From: Melanopsichium pennsylvanicum | Lineage: Eukaryota; Basidiomycota; Ustilaginomycetes; Ustilaginales | Direction: 5' to 3' | DNA length: 64,000 nt | NCBI GenBank assembly: GCA_900208305.1 | Contig: OAPG01000004.1 | Coordinates: forward strand, 1-64,000 | Part shown: one piece after another, positions 41,589 to 52,408 of the stretch | How positions within the stretch are numbered: the first letter of the stretch is position 1 | How the letters are laid out: each line of letters opens with the position of its first letter | Translations under genes and position numbers: made by a program | The notes under the pieces: generated by a model | The model's input: the letters and a program-made list of their open reading frames with translations, nothing else | What the model was told of the DNA's origin: nothing | The model's database searches: none

Positions 41589-42219
41589 GATGAATAATAT
41601 TGAAGAGCTGTTATCGTGAGAGGATGCAATAGAGCTTGGGGATTTAGAGATATGATCGCTTGGGTGACGATCATAAAGAGGGCCAGAGGAGTGATTGTCG
41701 GAGGTTTGTGCAGAGCAAGAGCAGAAAGGAAACAACGATCGAAAGCGCTGCGATGGTAGACGTGCTTGCGAGAGGTCTTGCTGGCCGTTGAGGAAGAGCG
41801 TTCGATAGCTTTCTCGGATGAATGTTGGCGATGAAAGTGCAAGAGACCAAGATGTGAATGGGAAGCATTGATCGTCTGACAATAACCAAAGCTTTGAATC
41901 CAGGTTGCGTAGCGTCACGTGTATATGAATCCATAACCCTCAACCTTTTTGGGGTCGACATTGAAGTATGTGCGTTTCTTTCGGCTCAACATTTTTATTG
42001 AAAAACCAAAACTGTTGGCGGATGTCGGATGTCGGATAGGAAGCCAGTTTGTGGAAAGGCGACAAGTTGGTTTCAGCTGATAACGCGCTCAAACCCCACC
42101 CTTTTTCGTACCTTGATCTCTTGCACTTTCATCGTCAACATCATCTCCGTCTAGCCTCATTTCGTAACTTGAACAGAGTCATCAGCGCTCTCTTACACAA
42201 GTGCCAAAAAAAATAAGAA
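41589..42219. promoter_or_regulatory. Divergent interval, SRP9 / citrate carrier
   Basis: 631 bases between the two start codons. Nothing structured is visible apart from a run of A near 42207-42213 just before the carrier start. Confidence 0.4.
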
Positions 42220-43498
42220 ATGAGCAGCGCGACTACTTCGATCTCCGACGCCGCCTCTTCGGCCTATTCCACCATCAAGGATGTTGCGCCAGGTCCCAAG
42301 AAAGCCGCTTCCGTCCCTACCCAAACTGCGCAAAGAAAGGACAAACCTCTGTACTCGCTCATTGCTGGCACCACCGCTGGTGCTGTCGAAGGTTTCACCA
42401 CCTATCCTATCGAATACACCAAAACCGTCTCCCAATTCGCCGCAAAGGCTGGTGAGAAAGCTCCCGGTCCCATCACCATTGTACGCAACACCATTGCAAA
42501 GGATGGTTTCATCGGTCTCTATTCTGGTTGTGGCGCCCTGGTTACTGGTAACGCAATCAAGGCTGGAGTGCGATTCCTCAGTTACGACCATTTCAAAACT
42601 ATGCTCAAGGATGAAAACGGAAAACTCTCAGGGCCCAGATCCTTGCTCGCCGGTTTGGGTGCAGGTATGATGGAGGCCATCTTTGCCGTCACTCCAAGTG
42701 AGACCATCAAGACAAAGTTGATTGACGACGGAAAAAGGCCAGTACCAAAATATCCAAAAGGCTTGTTCCCAGGTACAGCAGCAATCGTAAAAGAGGAAGG
42801 TATCAGAGGTATCTATAGAGGTTTATTCCCAGTCATGTTGAGACAAGGAGCTAATTCGGCGGTGAGGTTTGGTACTTATTCCACGTTGAAGAACTTTGTT
42901 AGTGGTAGTGCTAGGCCAGGTCAGAGTTTGCCTGGTGGTATTACTTTTGGTATCGGTGCGATTGCGGGTATCGTTACAGTTTGTGAGTCTGTTCTTGTCA
43001 CCATTTGGTTCAGTCAGTGGTGTTTTTGTGTGTCAAGAATGATACAAGATTTTCATCACTAACGCTCGCTCTCCCTATCACTCACTTTGTTTTTTTCGTC
43101 GCTGGATTACTCGATACTTTTCACCAGACGCAACCATGCCTTTGGAGTAAGTATCACTTATAAATTTTTGACATTCTGACCATCCTATTCTACATGCATA
43201 CATTGCTAACCAAAACGTTCATCCATTTTTTATTTATTTTTTTACCACTTATACATTCCTTCTGACCTTGTTCTCTCTGCTCACTTACAGTGTGATAAAG
43301 ACCCGCATGCAAACTTTGGAAGCACGTACAAAGTATCGCAATACCTTCAACTGTGCTGCTCTCATCCTTCGTCAAGAAGGTATTCTCGCTTTTTGGAGGG
43401 GGGCTACACCTCGTTTAGCCCGTCTCGTTCTTTCCGGTGGTATTGTTTTCACCGTTTATGAAGAAATTATGAGCGTTCTTGGTGCCAAGACCATCTAG
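42220..43498 (+). CDS. CTP1: Mitochondrial tricarboxylate (citrate) carrier, 3 exons
   Basis: Exons 42220-42982, 43128-43146 and 43291-43498 encode 329 residues. Three mitochondrial carrier repeats are present, with signatures TYPIEYTKT, TPSETIKTK and MPLDVIKTR. YSLIAGTTAGAVEGFTTYPIEYTKTV and AVTPSETIKTKLIDD are typical of Ctp1/SLC25A1. It exchanges mitochondrial citrate for malate across the inner membrane, supplying cytosolic acetyl-CoA. The middle exon is only 19 nt, carrying the end of a Tyr codon, ATMPL and the start of Asp in the third signature. Both introns (145 and 144 nt) have GT..AG ends. Reading through intron 1 would stop at 43060-43062 and lose the third repeat. Confidence 0.92.
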
Positions 43499-43871
43499 AA
43501 AACAAAAACTTACATCGCAAACGTTAACTCATGTACACTATATTACACACACAAACATCTCAAGCCTCGAGCTGGGAATGCGGTCAAAAAAAAAAACAAA
43601 ACAAAAAGCCTCTGATCATCGGCGAAAACAAAGTAACAAGAAAGTTATCATAGTACAAATGTCAAACCATCATTACGGCCACTTACGATGGCCACAATAA
43701 CCAGTTTTAACACGCCCAAGCTACGCGGGAGAGTGAGGTAAGAGAGCCGTACACGAGAGAGAAAAAGAGAGCCGAGAGAGAGCGAGATGGGATATCACAT
43801 GGCACGAGTTTGTATCGTGACGTATTGTTTAATTAGGAATCCAACCGGACGGGTGCGCGCGCAGGACACGC
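43499..43871. other. Convergent interval, CTP1 / NHP6
   Basis: 373 bases with an A-rich tract near 43586-43604 and a GAGA-rich stretch near 43755-43785. No gene. Confidence 0.4.
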
Positions 43872-44171
43872 TTAGCGGCGCTTGGCGTAGGCAGCCTTCT
43901 CGGCCTCGGCACGGGCCTTGTCGCGGTTGGCCATGTCGTTGTAAGGCTTCTTCTCGGCGTCCGACATTTCCTTCCACTTGGCACCGAGGAGGCGTCCGAC
44001 GTCACCGAAACCGGCCTCGGGGTTGGCCTGCTTGACGCGCTCGCGGTGGTCCTGCGAGAAGAACATGTATGCCGAGAGGGGTCGCTTGGGGGCAGCAGGG
44101 TCCTTCTTGGACTTGGTGGCGCGCTTCTGCGTCGAGGTCGACGACTTGGTCTTGGCTTCTGCTTTGGCCAT
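43872..44171 (-). CDS. NHP6: Nhp6-type HMG-box protein
   Basis: 99 residues: a short basic N-terminus ([18 protein letters not shown]) and one HMG box (about 25-97) beginning [19 protein letters not shown] and containing [28 protein letters not shown]. This matches Nhp6 in size and order. Nhp6 bends DNA, works with the FACT complex and assists chromatin remodelling and transcription. The short acidic tail of animal HMGB is absent, as expected in fungi. Confidence 0.95.
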   Translation of the reverse strand: MAKAEAKTKSSTSTQKRATKSKKDPAAPKRPLSAYMFFSQDHRERVKQANPEAGFGDVGRLLGAKWKEMSDAEKKPYNDMANRDKARAEAEKAAYAKRR

Positions 44172-44894
44172 CTTGACGATTGGTCTAGAGAAACGTGACG
44201 AGGTTGACGAGGGGCGGTATTTTGAAGGTGTGATTGAGGATCATGTGTGGAAGGAGGAGTGATGGGAGGCGACAGATGAGTGAGGTAAAATTGTAGAGGT
44301 GGAGGCAAGTATAAAAGGTATCAGTTTGGTGTGGCCGTTGCAGTGCAGTGTCGGAAGGGTCTCTAGCGACGATAACGACGTCGGCCAAGAAGAAATTGAA
44401 TTGAATCGGAATTTCGTCAAGCTCAGACGCGACCTCGGGACGCGTTAATCTGCTCTGCAGACAGTGGAGAGGCCGAAAGCAACACGTCGCTATGATGGGA
44501 GTGTTTCGAGCCCGATTGGCGTTGATAATGGCGACCGACACATGTATCTCGAGTCAAACGAGCACCAATCTGATAGTTTCGAGCTGGATGCATCGCCTCG
44601 CATACTCTTGAGGCGATTCAGGGAGCTTTGATGGTCATCCACCCTTGGCCAAGTGTTTCGGCGTCACTAAGCGCTGCCAAGCTTGAGAAGGCGGATGGAT
44701 GGATTTGAGAGCATTTAAGTGTGATCGCGAGCAGATCATGGCGAGCGATGGCGTCGAGAGTGATTTGCAATGTTGGGTTGACACTGCTGACAGCATTGAG
44801 GGGCATAGTCACGTCTCGACGCGTCTTGGGTAGAGGGAGGGGTGAATAGCGGATTGGAATATGCTCACCTGTATGAGAGGGTGTGGTTTGGCGG

Positions 44895-44930
44895 GTGTGT
44901 GTGTGTGTGCGTGTGTGTGTGTGGTGTGGG
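44895..44930. repeat. GT microsatellite
   Basis: An interrupted (GT)n tract upstream of NHP6. Confidence 0.85.
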
Positions 44931-45836
44931 TGAGAGAGGTTGGCGGAGCGAAGGCAAAGGGGAGTTTTGGGTGAGCGACGATTTTGGCGGGGGGTCGTCT
45001 TTTTAGTGAGCCTGGCTAGATCCCATCACCCATTGAGCCAGACGGCCAACCTATTTTTTGAGGCAGCAATCCAGTCAATATTGGACTGCACGCCTGACTA
45101 GTGACAGCCAATTCGGGGTGGATGGGCAGGAATCCAGTCAAATTTTGGCACAAAGTTTGTTGTGAGGCTAAGCGTTGAGCGTGTGAGAGTGGGAGTGTGA
45201 GGCTACCGAAATTCAACTTTTCGCGGCAGTAGAACAGCACAAGACGCGAACAGCCTCAGTTCTCCCGCCATGCGTTGCCACACACTTGGCGGAGACGACT
45301 GAGTCGAGTTGGGTGAATCAGAGCTGCTCATACGCGACAGAGCCTTTCAGATTGTGTGGTGTAATCTGGCTGGATCGTATCCGCCTATGCCTCTGCTTTT
45401 GCCCCCACCTTGCAGACAACATGGCGCGACCTTCGCTCGCTCTTTCCTCGCGACCAATGGCCTTGCACCACAGCGTCAGGTAGAGCCAGAACGATTTCAT
45501 TGCGCTCAGTCAGGGTCATGAAAGGCAAGATTGGTGGCAATTCTGCATCCGATGCAGCAAAGCATCAAGAGTTGCATTCATGAGTTGGTCTCTTGATATG
45601 GTTGATGAATGCAGCCTATGTCCTACAGTACCGCACAGGATTTTACAGTACAGGATTTGTTTGCTGCAGGGTTCTCAAGATCAAGCTCTTCGTTGTAAAT
45701 TTGCAGTACCAGTGAATTGCTGCACGACGCTCGCACCACTTGTGCAGCTTTGACGATGGGGTGGCCTGGTGGAGAACGATGTTTGCCACAACAGCTGCAT
45801 GTCGCGAAAACAGATGCAGATGCGAGGACCCTGTGA

Positions 45837-45873
45837 TTGCTTGATTGCTTGATTGCTTGCTTGCTTGCTTGCT
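45837..45873. repeat. GATT/GCTT tetranucleotide tract
   Basis: Tandem GATTGCTT and then GCTT units over about 37 bases in the gene-free interval. Confidence 0.85.
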
Positions 45874-47142
45874 TTTTTGGTCGCTTGCTGATGGGTGTAT
45901 TCCTACATGCTATCGGCTCATTCTCGACCAACCTCTGAGGATAAGCTCGACTCGCTTCGTCTGTTTTGTCTGTTACATCAAAGAGACCTGCAGTTTGTCT
46001 CTTCGTATGACCGACCCAGCTATAAGAAATCAGAGGTCGATCGGTGCTTGAGGACCTTTCTTTAGCGTGGTCCGTGCCACTTTGGTTCGGAATTTTAATT
46101 TGGCTTCTTGGCTTGACCTTTTTTTTTTTTGATCTCTGGGATACGTGATTTTTTCTGCACGCTATTTCTCAAGCTGCTTGCTTTCGACAGGATTACTCGG
46201 TCTAACATTGTTAAACTTCGAGCCAGACACTCATTTTGAGCTTGATTTTAATCTCCTGCATTTTGCACCTTCTTTTTCTGGGCTTGACATTGTTGTTTTG
46301 ACGTCGACCAAATTGTCTTGACTTGGACCAAATTGTCAGCTTGTGCCGTTCTACTTGTCCATGTTAACTTTCCCGCCTTTCACATGTGCTTCGAACACAC
46401 CCGGCCACAAGCTGCGAACGCCGACTTTGATGTGTTCTCCGGCAACCAACGCGATGCGGTGCTGCTCAACTGGAGCCCCAAGCGAGACTCTGACGGTCCA
46501 ATCTCAGTAGCCTCTGTCGCGATAGGAGGCATGCTAGTCCAATCTATCGGATGAATCAATGCAAAGCAAGTTTTTTAGTGCGTTGTATACAGATGATTTT
46601 GGCAAAGAGGTGTTAAGAAGATCTGAAGCGCTGAATGCACACGGAGAATTCGTAGTTAAAGCTCCAAAAAAGTCGGACAATTAAATAGAAGCAAAATCAC
46701 ATCCAAATGCGTAAAGTAAAGTAAATTTACAGTAGTGGCCACAAAGCAAATCACATAGCAAATCACATTTTGCAAGACAAAGAGAAAATTATTTATTAAA
46801 TTGGTGCAGACTCAGCTATCCTATCCAGCCATACTGTAAGTTACATGCGCTCGCACTCACAAGACCCTGAGAGCGCTGATTTGCATGTGCCAAACTTCCA
46901 ATCCCAATCAATCTGCTGCTCTTCATCTCCAATCAAGTTACAATTTACAAACTGTTGCCACATCTGCAACCTTTCAGCAATATCCATCCCCTTCGAGCTT
47001 CTACCATCACCGCCACAACACTACACTGGAAGGATCATTGCAAGGCGGATAGCTGAGCAACAGGATCTCTTACCTCGCACCCTTCAACACCATTACTGCC
47101 TCACGCTTTAGCCAAGCATCTCGCAAGCTTGCACGGCATGCG

Positions 47143-50100
47143 GTGACATCTAGCTTACGAGCCTCGGAGTTCGCAAACGAAAAAGGTGCATCTTGGCCAC
47201 TAAGCCAAGAGACACCCTGCATTGCAGGCCCCTCTCGTCTCCCTGTAGCTTCAGTACGCAATGCTCATTCAAGCTCCAATTCTGCCAACCGAACGCTGGA
47301 CGCAAGCAAGCATGCTCGAACAAGTAGTGCAGAATCAGTCGCTGCATCCTCCAATACAGCTGCTACTAGCCGATCGTACAGCTCTACACTCAGTCGAAGC
47401 AAGTCGTCCACTCGTAGTACCCGCATCTTCTCCCGCGTCGACGCAGACAAAAGTACACAACCACAATGGTGGAATCGCACGCCACCCGTAAAGACCGATA
47501 AGGAAATAGATCGTTCCATGGATGCACTCAACCGTCAAATAGCTGCTACACGATGGCCGTTTGGCCCTTCTCGTCCCGATGAGCTCTATAGAGACTCTTA
47601 TGTTGCGCATCCGGACCGTTTCGACTGGAGAAAACGCTGTGGCGAGGCTAGTCACGCATCTGGTCGCCCCTCTCCACCACTCCAACGCAGGAGGGCTTCG
47701 GCTGCGATGGTCCAAGGGACAGAGAGCAAGGTAGCCGCCAAGGCCAGACGCATCGCAGAGCGCAAGATGGATGATCGATCTTTACGCATCAGCAGGGAAA
47801 AGGCAGCACAGCTTCTACACCGAAATGCTGAGCGGGAGCCTATTCGACGTCAAGCCAAAGTGTACCGCGACAAGTGGACCGAACTCCTCCACTTTGAGCG
47901 CACACAAGAACTAGCAGCCATCGCAGAGAGACGCAGGGCGCCCATAGAGAAGCTCGTGGAAGAAGGCATCGCAATCGATGGCCTGCAGGGCTATTGGCAG
48001 GATGACAGTAGGCGACACTTTGGCAAAAGGGTTGCAGTTTTCAAGCTGGATGCTGCCGAACCTTTGCCTCGCACCCTTTTCCGCGCAGGCGACAAGGTAA
48101 CCATCATGCCGTCCGCAACGCCTTGCACGCAGAGCAACGAACCAGCCTCGCCTCTGGAGCTTGACTCGGTGATCGAAGCAGAGGTGGTCGAGCGGCAAAG
48201 AACCTTCCTGCGTCTCAAATTTGACGAGAACGACGAAGATGTCGATCTCGTCTCGTGTGCTTCTTGGCGGCTCGACCAGGGCTTCAACGATCTCACTTTC
48301 GAGCGCATCAAGACCGCGCTCGAGGCTTTGGAGCATGACGTTGAGCACATCGAAGAGCACTACGGCTCCCGATTTCAGTACATACTCTCGGGCACTCGAC
48401 TCAGCGATGTCATCCTCGGCGTCGAGCCTCCCGCGGATCGCGTCACAAGGGGTGCCTTTTGGGAAGATGCCCGCGTGCAGAGCTGGTACGACCGCTTCTG
48501 TCGCAAAGATCCTATCGTTATTCATGGCGATCCTCTCCCAGAACTCAATCGTTCCCAGACCCAAGCCGTCGCCATGATGCTCCGCGAACGCGTCTCGCTC
48601 ATTCAAGGCCCTCCGGGTACCGGCAAGACTCGCACCATTGTTACTGCCATCCAGCTGTTGAAGCAGGACTTCAAGGTTCCTCACCCTATCATGCTAGCCG
48701 CGCACACAAACGTTGCCGTGGACAACTTAGCGGATGGTTGCATCAAGGCTGGCCTCAAAGTTGTCCGCATCGGTCCGTCAACGCGCGCTCGAGCGGGCAT
48801 CGATCAGTACACGCTCGATGCTTTCTTTCTGCGTCATCCAGCAAAAGCACGTCTCGATCAGATCAAAAGGCGTCTCGATACCCTGGACAGGCTGAAGAGC
48901 GACTACGAGATGGGCCGGATGGGCAGCTTTGGATTGAATGCGACATCCGCTGTGCTTGACGAGCCCATCAACTCGCAAGGCGTCGAAATGCAAAGTTGGC
49001 AAGACATGATGGCTGAGCGAGAGCAAGAGCGCGAAGCAGCACAGTCACGTGGCGATGCTGCTTCGGAGGAGTACGAAGCTATCAAGAGACAGCTCGGCCG
49101 TCTCAAGGCCAACTACTTTTTCCTGCGTGCCTCCATCCGCGGAGAGATTCTCAACCGAGCTGACGTGATTTGCGGCTCAGCTATCGCCGCTGGCTCTCCC
49201 GAGCTCGATATGATCGATCTTCCTATTGTCTTTTTTGACGAAGCTTCGATGGCTACCGAGCCAGTCTCGCTGGTTCCGCTGATGAAAGGATGCAGGCATT
49301 TGTGCTTCATCGGCGACCACAAGCAATTGCCTCCGGTGGTGACTAGTGTTGAAGCCAAGCAGGGCGGGCTGTCTCGCAGTCTGTTTGAGCGACTGATTCA
49401 GAGCGGCAACCAGATCCCGTCAACCATGCTCAATGTGCAATTCCGTATGCATCCGAGTCTGTCAGAGTTCCCAAACAAGACATTCTACCAAGGCGCACTC
49501 GAGAATGGACAGGGCACGGAGCTCATTGCGCAAGTCGAGTCGAGCTACTGGCCCTCGTGCACGGATGAAAACAAGAAAAGCGCTCGGCGGCTCTGCTTTA
49601 TCGACCACAAAGGTCGAGAATCCAAAGCAGACAGTTCTGCCTCTCTTTGCAACGTCTCTGAAGCCCGCATTGTGCTAGACCTCTTGATCGACCTTTTGCG
49701 TCGTAACCCGGATCTCTCTGGCGACGACATTGGTATTGTCACGCCGTACGCTGGGCAGCACATCTTGCTTGAGAAGATGCTACACAACGAGACCTCACAC
49801 GCACGCAAGCATGCGGCATCGGTGCTTGAAACGCGATGCTCACAGCTTGGACAGGTCGACATTCATACAGTGGATGGCTTCGAAGGACGCGAGAAGAAAG
49901 TGATCCTGTTTTCGACGGTGCGAACCAACGGACAGGGTTACGTGGGCTTCCTTGCTGATGGCAGACGACTCAATGTGGCTCTCACCAGGGCTCAAAGTGG
50001 TTTGTTTGTGATCGGCAACATTGATACTTTCAAAAAGGCCCAACTAAGCCAAGCTGCCTATGGTCGGGTGGAGAGTCCGGATTTGCAAGCACTCAAGAGT

Positions 50101-50340
50101 TATGCAGAGTATGTGGAACAGAGAGGTGCCGTGCTCAATTACGCAACGGCGAGCTCGCAAAGGCGGGCGGAAGAGGTACTAGACGAACAGGTACTAGACG
50201 AACAAGAGGTGGTGGATGCGGATTCAATTGATGTCAGCCAAGTCGTCGCTGATGCTGATGCTGATGCTGATGCTGATGCTGATGCTGATGCTGATGCTGC
50301 AGACTGGCAGCATATGATTGCTGAACGAGATACTGCCTAG
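47143..50340 (+). CDS. UPF1-like superfamily 1 helicase
   Basis: Of 1065 residues, motif I is GPPGTGKT at 489-496, motif Ia AAHTNVAVDNLADG near 528, motif II FFDEAS at 697-702, motif III GDHKQLPP near 725, motif IV LNVQFRMHPSLSEF near 765, and motif VI VALTRAQSGLFVIGN near 945. This places it in the UPF1/SMUBP2 (Hcs1, IGHMBP2) group. The about 180-residue stretch between Ia and II holds a coiled-coil-like insertion (QSWQDMMAEREQEREAAQSRG). Upf1 itself has an N-terminal CH zinc domain, which I do not see, so this is likely a paralogue rather than the nonsense-mediated decay factor. The N-terminal 90 residues are Ser/Arg/Ala-rich, compatible with but not proving a mitochondrial presequence. An Asp-Ala repeat near the C-terminus comes from a GATGCT array (50250-50298). 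Confidence 0.85.
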   Translation: MTSSLRASEFANEKGASWPLSQETPCIAGPSRLPVASVRNAHSSSNSANRTLDASKHARTSSAESVAASSNTAATSRSYSSTLSRSKSSTRSTRIFSRVDADKSTQPQWWNRTPPVKTDKEIDRSMDALNRQIAATRWPFGPSRPDELYRDSYVAHPDRFDWRKRCGEASHASGRPSPPLQRRRASAAMVQGTESKVAAKARRIAERKMDDRSLRISREKAAQLLHRNAEREPIRRQAKVYRDKWTELLHFERTQELAAIAERRRAPIEKLVEEGIAIDGLQGYWQDDSRRHFGKRVAVFKLDAAEPLPRTLFRAGDKVTIMPSATPCTQSNEPASPLELDSVIEAEVVERQRTFLRLKFDENDEDVDLVSCASWRLDQGFNDLTFERIKTALEALEHDVEHIEEHYGSRFQYILSGTRLSDVILGVEPPADRVTRGAFWEDARVQSWYDRFCRKDPIVIHGDPLPELNRSQTQAVAMMLRERVSLIQGPPGTGKTRTIVTAIQLLKQDFKVPHPIMLAAHTNVAVDNLADGCIKAGLKVVRIGPSTRARAGIDQYTLDAFFLRHPAKARLDQIKRRLDTLDRLKSDYEMGRMGSFGLNATSAVLDEPINSQGVEMQSWQDMMAEREQEREAAQSRGDAASEEYEAIKRQLGRLKANYFFLRASIRGEILNRADVICGSAIAAGSPELDMIDLPIVFFDEASMATEPVSLVPLMKGCRHLCFIGDHKQLPPVVTSVEAKQGGLSRSLFERLIQSGNQIPSTMLNVQFRMHPSLSEFPNKTFYQGALENGQGTELIAQVESSYWPSCTDENKKSARRLCFIDHKGRESKADSSASLCNVSEARIVLDLLIDLLRRNPDLSGDDIGIVTPYAGQHILLEKMLHNETSHARKHAASVLETRCSQLGQVDIHTVDGFEGREKKVILFSTVRTNGQGYVGFLADGRRLNVALTRAQSGLFVIGNIDTFKKAQLSQAAYGRVESPDLQALKSYAEYVEQRGAVLNYATASSQRRAEEVLDEQVLDEQEVVDADSIDVSQVVADADADADADADADADAADWQHMIAERDTA
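50250..50298. repeat. (GATGCT)n array in the helicase C-terminus
   Basis: About eight copies of GATGCT encode alternating Asp and Ala. Low-complexity tail, likely variable between strains. Confidence 0.9.
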
Positions 50341-50531
50341 ATACTGTCGCTTTGGTCTTGCTCACACGATGATGCGGACAGACGGGTGTTGGGACGAGCG
50401 GCAGGGTAATACGATCATATTACGATCATGACGTTTGATTGTTTGTGTGTGCTTGTTAGAACCCTTGGTGAGATCCAGAGTGGTGCAAAGTGACAAGATA
50501 ACGAGACAAATATGGGATGCGGGGCTGAATT
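50341..50531. other. Convergent interval, helicase / IF1
   Basis: 191 bases with no recognisable element. Confidence 0.3.
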
Positions 50532-50942
50532 TCACTTCTTGTCAAGATTGTTGAGCTGGCTCTCTACGTCGTCGAGGTGCTCACGCTGCTTCTTGATGGA
50601 TTCACGAAGCTTTGCGAGTTTCTCCTTCTCGGCCTGCTGAACGTACTGATTTTCCTGAGCCTGTCATTGCGTGACATTGACGTTTAAATGGAAAAAAAAA
50701 TGATAAGCAGATTGATGAGGAGTCAATTATGAGTGTTAGACCAGCTGATGGTGAGAGGTGTTTGATAGTGTGTGAGTGAGTGAGAGACTTACCTGTTCGC
50801 GCTTGGACCAGGTTTGGGAGGATGCGGTAGCGCCAGCCTTTTCGGTGGGACCGTCAGCGTAGCCTCTGGTAGCCATGACAAAGGTAGAGGGTGCCTTGGA
50901 GATGCGGGCGAGCGAAGAAGTTGAGATGCGGAGGAGGGACAT
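50532..50942 (-). CDS. INH1: ATP synthase inhibitor factor IF1, 2 exons
   Basis: On the minus strand, exon 1 is 50942-50793 and exon 2 is 50660-50532, with a 132-nt intron (GTAAGT..CAG, phase 0), encoding 92 residues. A mitochondrial presequence (MSLLRISTSSLARISK) is followed by the inhibitory helix (TWSKREQAQENQYVQQAEKEKLAKL) and a coiled-coil tail (LRESIKKQREHLDDVESQLNNL). IF1 blocks ATP hydrolysis by F1-ATPase when the membrane potential falls. The exon 1 boundary falls within the inhibitory helix, and exon 2 restores the family pattern, which supports the splice model. It is divergent from ATP synthase subunit h. Confidence 0.92.
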
Positions 50943-51607
50943 GATTGTTCGAAATGAGCAGAGATACTTGATGGTTCGGTATGAAAGGGAAGAAGAGAGG
51001 GAAAGAGCGTTGGATGAATGATGGACCCAGAAACTGTTGACGAAAGAGTAACGAAGAAGCTTGTATTATATTGTAGCGTCGTGGGTAGAAAGTGGAGAAT
51101 AAGAGTATGGCATGACTGAGAGCGCTGTGTCTTGAATTTGTTTGTGAGCCAAACCCCATCAGAGCCAAACCCCATCAGACGCTGCACGGATCAACGTCAT
51201 TCAGCAGCACTCTAAGCTTGACTCGTATATTATCGCACGAGATTGTGGCGATGCAACTGATCGCATCGAAAGAAATCGCGCAAAAAAAAAAGAAAAGATG
51301 TTAGTGCGGGCTGGCTCGGAACCGTGCTGTGCACTGTGATATTGGCGGGAAGCGAGCAGATAGCGACGTTCAGAATTCCACTCTAATTCCACTCTACTCC
51401 TGGAATCCTGACCGGAGCCGGTGAGAAGGATATTGAGGGGCGCGGATCAGTGGGAAAACTGCTAAGCCACACACACACACACAAACACACTTGTCACAGT
51501 CCACGCAGCGAGCGTTGATCGTCGTCGTCGTGATCGTCGTTGACAGCTTATCACTTTCGATACTCCGTCATATCACCACCTCTTCATATACACATACGTT
51601 TTCAAAT
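50943..51607. promoter_or_regulatory. Divergent promoter interval, INH1 / ATP14
   Basis: 665 bases separate two F1Fo-ATP synthase genes transcribed away from each other. It contains a tandem duplication GAGCCAAACCCCATCA near 51147-51180, an (AC) tract near 51470-51490 and A-rich stretch near 51280-51296. No core promoter motif is obvious. Shared regulation is plausible but not shown. Confidence 0.5.
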
Positions 51608-52408
51608 ATGGTCTTCTCAATCGCCGCCCGCTCCACCGTTGGTGCTGTACGTATCCTCATCAACACCCACCCAAAAACCCAACCGAAAGGATCAACTATC
51701 GCAATTTAAATCCAGAACTCGTCAACTGACAACAACCCTTTTCGACGTATTGCTACAACTGTTACTATTGATTTTGTTTTAAACAGATTCGCTCCGCCTC
51801 GCGCTCGCAGGCTCGAGCTCTCTCCAGCTCCGCTGTTGCCTCCAAGGGTACGCCTCGACCAATCTAATGCTTCGAAAGCAACGCTTTCAATCTGTATAGT
51901 CAACTAACATTGGTATTGCTTCGACATTGGTTTTGCTGTTTCTATGAATCGCTTTTGATTGGAACAGACTTCATCCAGGAGCTCTACGTCAAGGAGCTCA
52001 AAGGTTACAAGGCCCCTCCTAAGGTAAGCTCGGAAGATTCACAGAGATGTGACTGCTTTCCCAAGTGCATTCTCTCTCGTTGGTTTTTCTTTTTTTCTTT
52101 TTTTCTTTTTCACTAATCGCTGCATGCTCTTTCTTCCATATCATGATCGTTTTCAATGCAATCTTTAGGCTGCCGACTCTCACAAGGGTCAAGTGCGAGA
52201 GTTCCAGACACCTACTGCTCCCAAGGCTCCTGCGGTGCCTTCTTCGTCTGAGCTTTCTTCGCAGCTCGAGGCATACGCTGCTACTGAGCCTGACCATGCC
52301 GAGGTCTCGGCTTCATCTTCGTCCGAGGGTGCTTTGACCGAAGGTGGCGACGTCAATGCTTACCTACGTGAGGCTGCTGCTGATGTTAAGGTCGAGGCTC
52401 ACCACTAA
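51608..52408 (+). CDS. ATP14: F1Fo ATP synthase subunit h, 4 exons
   Basis: Exons 51608-51646, 51787-51847, 51968-52023 and 52169-52408 encode 131 residues. All introns (140, 120 and 145 nt) have GT..AG ends. Exon 1-2 encode a presequence-like leader (MVFSIAARSTVGA; SQARALSSSA). Exon 3-4 encode DFIQELYVKELKGYKAPPKAADSHKGQVREFQTP, which matches subunit h (Atp14), a peripheral stalk component of the mitochondrial ATP synthase. The C-terminus is acidic/Ala-rich. It has the highest intron density in the window. Without splicing no long frame covers the gene. Confidence 0.85.

Larger units (their letters stand above)
44172..47142. other. 3.0-kb gene-free interval, NHP6 / SF1 helicase
   Basis: Contains a GT microsatellite (about 44895-44930), a (CTTG/ATTG)n tract (45837-45873), and TACWGTA motifs at 45624, 45644, 46728 and 46832. 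T-rich stretches near 46121 may belong to the 5' leader of an upstream transcript. Short frames lack recognisable homology. No tRNA was seen. Confidence 0.5.

Noticed and set aside
41589..41918. Upstream in-frame extension of SRP9
   Set aside because: Conservation starts at MVYIKDW; the extra residues look like translated leader.
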